Assembly: GCF_003711515.1 (NCBI RefSeq) | Contig: NW_021167079.1 | Span: forward strand, 3,173,998-3,237,997 | Direction: 5' to 3' | Length of the DNA: 64,000 nt | From: Sodiomyces alkalinus F11 | Taxonomy: Eukaryota; Ascomycota; Sordariomycetes; Glomerellales; Plectosphaerellaceae | Part shown: piece by piece, positions 46,112-56,553 of the stretch | Layout of the letters: each line of letters begins with the position of its first letter | Numbering within the stretch: position 1 is the stretch's first letter | Notes under the pieces: generated by a model | Seen by the model: the letters and a program-made list of their open reading frames with translations, nothing else | The model's database searches: none | Told to the model about the DNA's origin: nothing | Made by a program: the position numbers and the translations under genes

Positions 46112-47945
46112 TCAAGACGACAATGTCTCTGTCTGGGTGGCACCATCTACAGTTTCTTCGTCCCTCTTCTTGATCCTAGGGAACAAGAACCATACAACGG
46201 CGACCACGCCGATGAGCGCCAAAATAATAGGTTGCAGCACCCACACGCCACGACCAGCCGCGATCGCACCAATGATAAAAGGGAAAACCGTCCCCCCCGT
46301 GCCGCCAATGGCCATGGCAAACCCGATAGCGCTGACGTGGACGTCCTTGGGCAGCAGCTTGGCGGTGACCATGACGGCGCCGGGGAACATGGGACCGAGG
46401 AAGAAGCCCAGGAAGGCGACAGCGACGGCCGACACGACGAACTGCGGCACCAGCCAAAAGAGGAGCTGCAGCGCCAGGCAGCAGGCGAGGTAGATGCTGA
46501 TGCAGAGACGCTCGCCGAACCGCTCGGTTACGAACCCCAGCGCCGCCCGGCCCACGGCCATGCCGGCCCAGAAACCGGAGCCTGAGATTCCCGATGCGTA
46601 GGCGCTCGCGTCTCGTACGCGGAGCATGAATGTTACGACCCAGCCTCCGAGACCGACTAGGGGGACGTTAGCTGGGTTGGGAGAGGTGAAGAAAAAAAAA
46701 AGGGGGGGGGGAGAGAAGAAAAAAAGGGGGGAAAGAGAATAGTACATACCCTCGACACCCATGTATGTGAAAAAGAAGAGAGAGCAGAGCCAAGTAGCCT
46801 TAGACTTAACGGCATCCTTCGTCCCCGCCCCCTTCGCATCAGCATCCCGCGGGTGCCCCGCCCGATACACAGCGCCCGTCTTGCGCCAGAACGTCACGGT
46901 CAAGCCGACCCACTCGACGGCCGACAGGCCGATCATGAGGTAGTAGTACGTATACCAGGGCAGGGCAGCGGAGACGACCATGGAGGTAGCGATGAGCGGG
47001 GCGAAGAGAGCCCCGAGGGAGTAGCAGGCGTGCATGAACCCCTGGATCTGGTTGGCCTTGTCCATGGCGCCGACCCAGGCGCAGTAGCAGGCGTCGGCGA
47101 GGCCGTTGCCGAAGCCGCTGATGGCCGAGACGGCCACCACGACGGGGAAGGGCGGGGCGGCGGCGATGACGGTGTAGGTGACGATGTGGCAGAGGGGTGC
47201 CATGACGCCGACGCCGCGCTGGCCCAGGGCGACGTGGATGCGGGCGTTGGTGATTGCGGCGAGGGAGTAGCCTGCGAAGGGGGTAAGGAAGATGAGGGAG
47301 ACGGTGGTGTAGTTGAGGTCGTAGTATTCTTCGAGCTGGGACTGGGTTAGAAGGGGCCGGTGTTGAGTGGGAGCACAGGTGTCAGGTGTCAGAGGGGGGC
47401 GTGGCCTCCTGGAATAGTCTGATGCATATGCTCCCCCATCATGTTTGAGAGAATTCATGAACTCACATAAGGGATCAAGGCCTAGGGACGTGGTTAGGTC
47501 AGTCTTTCTCATTTATCTGCTCCTCTCTAAACAATAAATAAAAAAAAGAAAGGAAAAAGGGGGGCCGCGGTGAACCTGCACTCACACCAACAGCGGCATC
47601 ATTCATGCCGGCAATAATAAAAGTCAGAAAAGCAAATGCAAGCCTGAGAACATTACCGCGAGGATAATTCCACCTCTCAACCTCCCCATGGGCTATCCGG
47701 CCTCCCGGTGGGCCTGTAGGACTAGGGACTCCCGATTCCTCCATAGAACCGTCTCGGGCAGTCGCTACCTTGTGGTCGCTGCGGCCGCTGGAATCGAAAC
47801 ACGACACGTCCCTCTTCTCGTCTGAGTTTCCGCTCGAGAGCCTGTCCAGCTCTATGCCATCTGTCCCAGAGGCATCTGGCGTAGTTCCCTTGCCGGAGAG
47901 AGTATGAACAGTTGGCGGGCGGGTGATGGTGGCAGTTTGTGACAT
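46112..47945 (-). CDS. MFS permease (Bsc6/fucose-permease-like group), 501 aa
   Basis: Four exons: 47945-47586, 47481-47467, 47335-46750 and 46656-46112. The second is a 15-nt microexon encoding Ala-Leu-Ile-Pro-Tyr, which joins GMNDAAVG to LEEYYDLNYTTVSLIFL and restores the typical first loop of this family. All phases agree (1506 nt). About 12 membrane segments are present, with family blocks SGFGNGLADACYCAWVG, QGFMHACYSLGALFAPL and GMAVGRAALGFVTERFGERL. The N-terminal 80 residues are Ser/Gly/Pro-rich and cytosolic. Intron 3 holds A/G homopolymer runs. Substrate unknown; family members are poorly characterised fungal permeases. It converges with the thiolase, with 180 bp between stop codons. 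Confidence 0.9.
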
Positions 47946-48484
47946 GACAGCCAACAGAGTCCCTCGGGCCTCAACTGCGGTACGCTACCAGTAACCAAAT
48001 GGCCGCCGCTGTGATGCGTGAGGATTTGGAAGTCGTGAGTCGTGGCGGACAGTAGGATATTGCGAATTTGCGCTCGCCGTCGCCTTCCTGGGGCTGGCCG
48101 CTGGAGGTATGCTGATGGTGTTGTGCGAAGTACGTAGTGCGTCTTGGTGTCATGTCAGGATACGAATAATGTTATAGGAGGACGGAATGACGATGACAGG
48201 AGCGGACGTCAGGACCGAGCCAACCGAAAATTCCCCGGGCTGTATGTATCCACTCTGCCCGGACTCCGGAGTAATACTCTCCGACGGACAAGACAGTCCG
48301 TCCAATTAGCGGAGTTGCCTAAATAGGTAGCACAGGTATATTAATATTAATCGATATATGTTTCTTTCTCCCAACGTTCCCTCGTCCTTGTCGTCCTCCT
48401 CTCTCTCAAACCACCCCGACCTGAATAGCAAACTTCATCTTCAATGTTCATCACACCATGAGATACTAGAAAAATCCCAATGGG
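47946..48484. other. Intergenic region upstream of the MFS permease
   Basis: About 540 bp, probably the promoter of the - strand permease and the 3' flank of the next gene. ATTAATATTAATCG near 48341 is AT-rich but no element can be assigned. Confidence 0.5.
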
Positions 48485-50147
48485 CTAGTACCCGTACAAG
48501 TTGACGTGCTCGCTGGTAGCACTGGCCTTGAGTCCAGGTCGCTTATTTTCCCGAATCAAGAGGACACGAATGACCCAGGCACAGCACATGGACGCCAAAG
48601 CAAAGCCGGCCGACGCACCAAACCCGATACCGTAACGCGGCTCGTCGCTCTTGGGCCAGAGATATGCGCCGTAGATATAGCCGACCTGGCCTCCGACGTT
48701 TGTCAGGGCAAGGACGACCTTGAACGGAACAGCCATCAGATGAGTTAATTCTCTTGTACCCAGGGGGGCAGAACAACATGAAGCAAGAAGGGAGCACAGG
48801 TTACTGGACGAATAAATATGAGCATACCGCCTTCTTCTCAACAGTCTGTGAGAGCATAGAGGACGCCCACCCGAGCTCCAGCCGAAGAAGATGCCCGCCG
48901 CGCCGGCGATGATGAAGGGAGGGCAAGTCATGAGGAGAGTGACGGTCGTGCCGAAGCCGAGAGTGCGCACGACGCTGCATATTACCCAGTTAGTTAGCAG
49001 ACTGTAGACATGCATTGGTTTCGTGGCTTTCGTCTATGGACCATGTCGGGTTATAACGGCACGTATACGGCCGTCGGGAAGAAACTGTTGAAGGAACAGG
49101 CAGACAAGTGGAAATACTGCATGAGAACGAATAACCATGTGCGCTTGTCCCGGCAGGCCTGTTTGAGTCCGTCCAGGGCAGATGCCTTGTTGGCCAGCGC
49201 ATCTGATACCTTGTCCTTCTCCATGCGTCTGTGGGCGAGATTCCTCTCACGCTCGCTCAGCCAGCGCGTTGTCAGGGGCGTGTTTGGGAGGAGCCAGAAA
49301 CCGAGGAAAGCCACCACGGCCGTGGTTGCGCCTTCGAGAAGGAAGAGCCTGGGAAGTGCAGTGTTCAGTTGTTAGGTCTCGTCATGCAAATAATACTGTG
49401 CTATTTAAGAAGGAAGAGGGGAAAAAAGAATAGAAAGTAGTGGGGATATCGTGATATGATGCGTGCTCATACCATCGCCAGCCCTGAAGACCGCGAACAT
49501 TGTCCAACCCGGCAAAGAGACCGGCGGCTACAACACCTGAGAACCCCGTGGCTAGAGTTTGGGCACAGTAAAGCACGGCAATGCGAGCTGCTACCTCTGT
49601 TTTAGGGGCTAGTTTATTAACTGGCGGTTGAGTGACTGGCGGCACTGGCAGAACATGAACATACCTCTTCTCGTGTAGAAGATGGATAGCATGTAGGTCC
49701 CGCCGGGATAGAACTAAAATAGAGTATCAGCGACGTTTTCTTGGGGTTTGGGGCTATGAATCTATGACGGTCGTCTTACACGGAGACTGTTGTGCTGATC
49801 TGTGTCCCAGTCATTCCGAGGTCCTCTTCGGGATCATTCAGACGTGCCTGAGGGATGGCATTCCTATCTACATAGTTGAGGAAGTACAGAAGGTTCATTA
49901 TTCAGATGCTTCAGCTCACCATGACTCGCCAGTCTAGCTTCCGTACTATCTTGATCTCCTCGGGGTCAGCCTTCCTCGCTACGCCGGTATAGTCCCTTTC
50001 CCCAATGTCCTCAATGGGTTTCTTTTCATCCATATCGTCGGCAGTCATGGTATTAACTCGGCCGATATCCTCTTCCCGGGAGATTGGCTTCTGTTCTGCG
50101 CTGGTCGGGGCCAGGCCGCCGGCCTCGGATCGTTTCTCGGAGGACAT
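48485..50147 (-). pseudogene. Decayed Dal5-like MFS transporter (allantoate permease family)
   Basis: Exon 1 (50147-49920) ends RKLDWRVM before GTGAGC. The next recognisable block LYFLNYVDRNAIPQARLN, in the first membrane segment, follows after only about 20 nt that contain two TGA codons and no AG acceptor. After GTQISTTVS a GTGTAA..TTTTAG intron joins to FYPGGTYMLSIFYTRRE. Family members have about 65 residues between these motifs, so TM2-TM4 are missing. Later exons are normal (VAARIAVLYCAQTLATGFSG, then LFLLEGATTAVVAFLGFWLL). Near 48880 the frame switches from IIAGAAGIFFGWSSG directly to WASSMLSQTVEKKA, losing about another 60 residues plus a frameshift. The end VLALTNVGGQVGYIYGAYLW is intact. 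Three independent lesions argue for a non-functional copy. The sizes of the missing blocks come from my knowledge of the family. Confidence 0.75.
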
Positions 50148-51136
50148 GTTCGGTGTACGGTTCCGCCTTCAAGGTGGTTGATAATGTTGATATGGCAGCG
50201 GAGACAACCCGAATTTTGATGAGAGTTGGAAAATCAAAGCAGAAGCCGAGTAGGAAGATGTGGCAGTCAGATGTGACAAGCGAGGGGAGGGGGGACCGAA
50301 GTTTTCCTCGACGTTGCGAGAGGAATCGAAGTGATACGCAGTGTAGCATTGCACAGGGAATTTTCAGTTTTTATGCCGACATTTCGCCGCAAGATGGCTT
50401 AGTAGGACGGGAGAGAACGAACGCCTGCTCGGAGAACACATGATGTCTGTTGGACGGGCGTTGGAGGTAAACTGTACAGACTCAAGTTCTCAACGCCCGC
50501 AACCTCCATGCACGAATGCAAACCAGCCCATCGACGATCAGTTCTTCCGACTAAAGCTGCACGTAAGAGACAATCCCTATTCAATTAGGACGATTTCAGG
50601 GTAATATAAATATAATACGACGTGCAGTGTAGATCCCGGATCGGGGGTGTTGGTAGTCCGGGCCTAGATTTAGGGTCCGGCAAAAGTGGGCCGGGGTGCC
50701 GCTCAACGCGGGGAAGTGGGGGTCTAATTCGCGGGGAAATCGGCGTTAGTACTGTATCCCGCCGGGGGGACTGTTCACTGTTTTCAAACAAAAAGCACGA
50801 ACCATTTTGAAGGGACCGTCTAGAGACGACGCGCGGTGCCTTTCTAGCTTTCTAGACAGTCCCTACCTAACGACACGTTAAATTTCCAGAATATACGGAG
50901 TCATGGGCAGGTCAGGTGACCGGCCCAGGGGCGCGTTCTGAGCCTAAAGTTTAAATGGCCGCGCCAGCGTCAGGGGCAGGGCACTATAAACAAACCTAGA
51001 GAATACAATAGCAGGTTTAATTTCACAGACGGTATTAATTGAATACGAGAGCCACATCGATAAGTACTCCGCCACTTGGCGACCTCACTCCGATTTAAGA
51101 GACTATTCCTTCATAATAGGCTCTATTCACACCAGT
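50148..51136. other. Intergenic region
   Basis: About 1 kb. The first 200 bp should be the promoter of the Dal5-like gene. A G-rich stretch at about 50640-50770 has no recognised function. No gene recognised. Confidence 0.5.
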
Positions 51137-51840
51137 ATGACTTGCAAAGTCCCCAACCTTCTTGACATCAACCACCGCCTCGACAATGGGTGTGGCCATT
51201 GACTCCTATTACCCCCGAAAAGATTCTCGACATCATCAACTCTCTCACCCAGGATGGCCTTCTCGCCTTATTCTGTTTTGGCACGGAACAGGTTCCGCTT
51301 TCTGGAAAACGATGGGTGTACCGTCGAGTTTCCAAACGGCATCATTGGGGCAGTTCGCATTCCGCTGCACACAAGACGTAACCTACCAGAGGACATCATG
51401 CAGGCTGTAGAAGAGGAGGCCGTAATATTGAAACCCCTCGACCAAGACAGTTTCCACATAGTCACCGAATCTTATATCATAGTCCTCTGCATTGGACAAT
51501 CCATCCCATCGCATATCCGTACATCATCTCCACCTGGATACGAGGAACGCCATTGTAATGGAATGAGACCACTCCTTGTTGTCGAGAGACTCGGCGCAAA
51601 CTTCTCAGTCAGATAGGCCGAATACTTGTTCAGCTCGCCGAATGCTGCGAACAGCCTGGCCTGCATGTGGGCACAGATTCCGCCGCATTCCTCACGGATA
51701 TTATCGACCGGAATTCGTTCCTCCCTGGCATGAACAACGCGCCGCTAGAGCTAAATTCTTGTTCGTTGTCGGTGGTTATAGCTGATGAAGTGGGACTACT
51801 TTGTACTAAGATGAGACAGACAGAGAGGTGTCGATGTTGA
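51137..51840 (+). pseudogene. Probable frameshifted gene remnant of unknown family
   Basis: Coding-like segments lie in order but in different frames: MTCKVPNLLDINHRL from 51137; LTPITPEKILDIINSLTQDG around 51196-51290; FLENDGCTVEFPNGIIGAVR, then RNLPEDIMQAVEEEAVILKP, to about 51490; and RKLLSQIGRILVQLAECCEQ, then GTDSAAFLTDIIDRNSFLPG, from about 51588 to a stop near 51840. No good splice sites join them, so frameshifts are the simplest explanation. I do not recognise the family. It lies tail-to-tail with the damaged GTPase gene. It could also be a multi-exon gene with introns I have missed. Confidence 0.4.
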
Positions 51841-52072
51841 AGGGCATATGTCACACTTATGTCAAGCTCTTCAGTGTGTGTCCTGAGGTGCTTCTCTCAG
51901 TTATGAGCGCCATAAGAGTGGCAGTGAGTGCTATCAATAAACTCCGTCAGGCCACATAGTCGTAGAAGCCTTCCACGTTCATATGGAATGCCATGCCATC
52001 GACATCCCCGATTCCACACAAATACAGACCATTACGACATAAAACGTAACAAATAAACAGCCGACAGCCAAA

Positions 52073-55000
52073 TCACTCTTCATTGTCCGTGTCCAAATCC
52101 ATGTCGTCCAGATCACCAGGATCCGTCTCACTCCCCGATGTCTCTGAAACATCCAGTTCCTCGTTGTCAAAGTCCTTGGGGACATGGCAAGGATCGGGTC
52201 TTTCAACCCACTCCAGACCGCCGCAAGAGGCCTTCCAACTCGCCTGCCATTGGACGACAAGCATCTGAATCTCTTTCCGTAGTTGGATCTTCGTTCTCTT
52301 GCTCAAGCCCTCTTTGCTTCCAGTGCCCCGGGGGAGGACGCCTTCAAAGACCGCCGAGAGTTGAAGCCGAACCGACTCGGAGATGGTGGCCGCGAGGGAT
52401 GCGAAGCTCTCCGGCAACTGAGCTTTGTCTTTACGGAGGTTTTTGTCCATCTTGTGCAGCGCTATACGGAACATCTCGATGCCATTTTGGAGAGCTTTCG
52501 TCATGATGAGGCCTCTCCTGGCGGCATACGATCCCTTTACTAAACGGCCGTTAGTAGTAGTTCTGTAGTAGGCCCCGGGAAACGAAAGACAGACAAAAAA
52601 AGGAGGGGCTGGGAACCAAGCGAATTCTTATCTGAATGGATCACATACCTCGGACGGAGAGTGCCTCATAAAAAATGGGACGCATGGAATCCTGGAGGTC
52701 CCTAATGAGTTTGACCCGACAGCGCGCAGCTTCTCCGGCAATGTTCCCCAGAATCCGGCGCACCTCGTCGCCAAGTTTCTTCTGGATGGGTTGGAATGAA
52801 GATGGACAGCGCTCAAAGGGGCCCAGTAGCTTGTCATCGAGATCCTTCAGATTAGAAGAGATCTCTTTCATGTAGCTATCCCAGTTGAGGCTGACTCGCG
52901 TTGTCATCGGTTTGATCAAGGCAGGTAGCTTGTTATTAAACTCCTCGTCCCATTGCTCGACGATGAGTTCAAGAACCGGGATCACACTACGGTGAATTAG
53001 CCAGTGGTCTCCAGGAGGGTCTCGTAAAAAGCTGCATCTCGCGCCTCGAAGTTTGCAGTACAAGGTAGCGTCTAGACACTCACAGCTGCTCAATCCAGTG
53101 GTATTCGCTTTTTGTTCCAGCAAAAGGACCTCCATCCCGCCGGATGTTAGCCTGATACGTTTGCCAATGCATGTGAGTTGTGTTTGTTTCGCTTTCGGGG
53201 TACAGGAGGTGCCATCGGCCGACAACTCGTTTGGCTTTCTTGCTGCAGATCTCAGCGAGATCGTCTTTATTGCGCAGTGGATCGATGTCCATGATCTGAT
53301 CGTGGAAGCCGACCACAGTTTGAGCCTGAAGCAGCTATGGGCAGCGTGAAGTCAGTCATCTTCTCCTAGACTTGGAAGCTTCAATGTTGTATGGATGGGG
53401 CGGGCTGAGTCTTCTAATACCTCTCGGAACCTTTCATGGACGGGGGTCAATATTTCCTCCACATCCCCCTTGGTGAAGCCCATATTCGTTTTAACACTCT
53501 GACTCTGGGACCAGTGTTGAATCCAATTCAGAAGCGTGGCGTAACTGTTTAGGACGGAATCGAGATGCTCCTCCCGTCGACCAAGGGTTGCCTCCTGCAG
53601 CCAACTCTTCGTTCGAGGGACCCCTGTATACACATCCCTCGGGAAGCCGGGCATCCTTTCATTCTTCTGCAGCTGCCAAAAAGCTACCGTGCTGACGGGA
53701 ATGACCTCGACGCCTTCATCGTTTCTATCACCACTTGCGTCGGAGGACCTGGAGCCCTTGAACTTGCGCTGACGATGCTCAAAGTCTTTCACAATGCGCT
53801 TCTGAACGGCCGAGTTTCGCATCGTGGTGCAGTGGAAAATGAGTCTGGACCTGTGGCGTTCTCTTTGCTTCGACTTGGTGGTCCGAAGCTTCATCGCTCT
53901 GGAGACGAGGCGACGGTGAACAGTTGCTTGTTTTCTGGCGTCCTTCTTTTGATATTTAAGAGTCTTAAGTTCATTTTCGAGACGCCGAATTGTTCCTATG
54001 CAAAGGTCTGCGTTAGTCACCATAATAGCAACCTGTCTAGAGAAGAAGAGAAGAAGGGAAAAAGAAGCGCCGCTCAGGGGGCACGAGAAAAAGAGAAACG
54101 AAAAAAAGAAAAGAAAAAGAAAAAAAAAGAAAAAAAAAAGAAAAAAAANNNNNNNNNNGGGGGGGGAGGGCCTGTAGAAAAGTGTAAAGAATAGGGATAA
54201 GGTCGGTCTCTTACTCTTCGAGGCGTTCTGGGCTTTTTTAGCCTTTTGGTTAACAGACTTTGTTACGCCTTTGAGATGCCGATTGAGCTTGCGAAACTCC
54301 TTCTGCCTTGCCTTCACTTCGGCGTCGAGCTGCCTGAGTTCTTCATCCAACTTCTTGGACACGTCGTAGTCTTGTACCACCTCAGAGTCCGCGACATTCT
54401 GAGAGCGCTTCAGGTATCCGTCGACATTGATGTCGTCCGTCTTGGAGACCACGAAAGCAAAGCCCTTCTTGTTGAAGCGTCCGTCCATCTGCAACTGGAG
54501 CTCTTGGTAGTTTCCCAGAAGACTGATGGCCGTCTTCTCATCCGCGGCCCGAATGATGGGCGCCACGATCATGGTCACGGCCAGACTTTCGTAGAATTCC
54601 CGGGCCACGGCGGCGCGGCTCTCGTTCATGTCGCCCAGGCCGGGGAGATCGACCAAGCTGATGCCGCTCTTGAGAATATCGACGCGAAGGTACTGGCGGA
54701 CATGTTTGACGAGAGGCCATGCGGCGAATGCCCGTTCTCCCTCTCCGCCGTGCCTGTGGGCCGTGGAGTCCAGGTAAGGCCTGACCATACGCGAAAGTTC
54801 ATCGGCGTCGGAGCGGTGGAGGTGCAGCGTGGTCCCGAGGAGATTCAGCACTGCAGCATCGGAATCGAGGAGCTTCTCTGGAGTCATCTGCTTGAGATCC
54901 TCGGGGTCGAGATCCCAAATGGTGTTGATCTTGCCAATGAGACCGTCGATGGTCTTCTGAGCCTCTGCGGCATCCTGGGTTCTCAGATCTTCGTCTTCGT

Positions 55001-55704
55001 ATTCCTGCTCATCAATGTCTCGACGATCTTCGACGGCCTGAAGGAACTCGCTGACTTGTTGGAGCATTTAGTCGTAGCTGTGGAAGTCGACCTCGGCGCG
55101 GTACTCGCGGCCAGGGGTCTCATCATGATTCCACAAAATCTGGCAAACGACAGCAGTCGCGGCTTGCTCACAGCTAGAGGGGAGGAACTCGGAAGCTCCG
55201 AGGAGAGCGTTGAGGAGGGAAGTCTTTCCGGCTCCCGTGGAGCCGGCTACCCCGACAAGGATTTGGAATTCGCGATGCTTCTGAATGGCAGTTTCTGTTA
55301 CTGTGTTAGTCCAGGGAGCATCCCCGTGTACAGATCTAAGATTCTGCAGCTGCGATCTCTTTCGTGAGAAGGGTGTATATACCTTTGTCCTCGGCCCACT
55401 TCTGGAGCTCTTTGAGGCTTGAGTCCGTAACGTCGGGATTTTGCTCGACAGCTAGGCGAATCTTGGAAGCCAGATCATTGAGAAAACCAATGGCATTCTG
55501 GACAGCCTTTTCTTTCAGAGCAAGCCGTTGGAAGTCTTCTAAACCGTCACAGTTTTCCCATGTATGTGCAACGGGGGCGGCGGGAGGCGTCTTGCTTGAC
55601 TTTGGTGTTTTCGATTCTCTCTTGACACGAACATTGCTTTTGGCGGGAACCTTTCTCTTGAGAGTCGGCTTTTTCTCGATGGAGGCCGAGATCGATGGGC
55701 CCAT
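52073..55704 (-). CDS. Dynamin-like large GTPase (SLIP-GC-type), in-frame TAA in the G-domain exon
   Basis: Exon 1 is 55704-55383 and exon 2 is 55294-54215, with a phase-consistent 90-nt intron (nt 55295-55382). Intron 2 (53996-54214) contains a 10-N gap. Then come exon 3 from 53995 and further exons to a TGA at 52073. The G1/Walker A is GVAGSTGAGKTSLLNALLG, G3 is SLVDLPGLGDMNESR and G4 is FVVSKTDDIN. Coiled-coil and basic regions follow, and the C-terminus is acidic (DPGDLDDMDLDTDNEE). Between G1 and G3 a TAA (55068-55070) interrupts an otherwise continuous frame (EVDFHSYD, stop, MLQQVSEFLQ). A possible 54-nt GT-AG segment (55104-55051) would remove it in frame. The exon 3 to 4 junction near 53340-53370 could not be resolved in phase. 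The family has unclear roles (chromatin/nuclear GTPases). It may be a pseudogene. Confidence 0.65.
54149..54158. other. Assembly gap (10 N) inside a GTPase-gene intron
   Basis: Ten N are flanked by an A/G-rich run (about 54095-54148) and a G run (54159-54165). The gap is thus a low-complexity stretch within intron 2 and does not touch coding sequence. Confidence 0.98.
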
Positions 55705-56553
55705 GACTGAACGATACCAAAAAGAACGATGTATTGGGGAGAGGGTGGAAAATAAGGAGATGGGTAGAGTTATAACCGAAGGACGGCCGGGTTGTTTGGA
55801 AGAGATCTTGATGATTGAAGAGGGAAGACGAGAAGTGTTGGATAATATTCAAGCATCCTAGACAAAAAAGATTCGTTAAGACAGTCGACGTAGATTGTAG
55901 AAGTCTGAAGAAGGGCAAAGAGGTCGAACGACAGAACAACGAAGCGTAATAGGTTTACTCGAAAGGTGTCAAGTGTAGAGAAATCGAACTGGGAAGAACG
56001 CCCGGACAGGGTAGAAGGAAGCAAAGTGAATAAGGCTAAGAAGAGAGAGGAATAAACTCCAAGAAACCCGACTTATACCAATACGAAGGCAGCGATTTGC
56101 GTAACAACCTGCATTCTAGTAATATGGTGTGAGAAGGAGTACAGATTGCCAGGTTAAAACAGAAGTTGATGATGGGGTCAAGGGTCAACTAGAAGTGAGT
56201 TTTGACTTACAGGGACTATTACTTCGTTCACAATTGCGATCATATGTGAGACGAACCAGTACAAGTGTCAGTGATGAGAAGGTAGTGGAACAAAGTTGAA
56301 GTTAAGTTTATTTAGTCAATGGCTCATACATAGGAACAACGTAGTTATCGGATGATTCGAAAGAACTCGAGCAAGTTGATAGAAGCAAATGTATGGAGAG
56401 ATGCTGACCTACCTACTCAAGGTGATTCAAGAACAGACTTCTTTATACACAGAAGAATGAAGAACATAGACAGTCTGCGAGTACTTACCTAGTTCCCCCT
56501 TTCCGCGCCCCCACCCTTCTCGCGGATATTCTTGTGATTTCAATGTTGTCAAC
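55705..56553. other. Intergenic region between the GTPase and Nudix genes
   Basis: About 850 bp of lower GC without recognisable frames. It is probably the promoter and 5' UTR of the GTPase gene and the 3' UTR of the Nudix gene. Confidence 0.5.

Noticed and set aside
53352..55067. Treating the frame starting with ATG at 55067 as a complete separate GTPase gene
   Set aside because: It would lack the Walker A (G1) motif, which lies just upstream in the same frame before the TAA.
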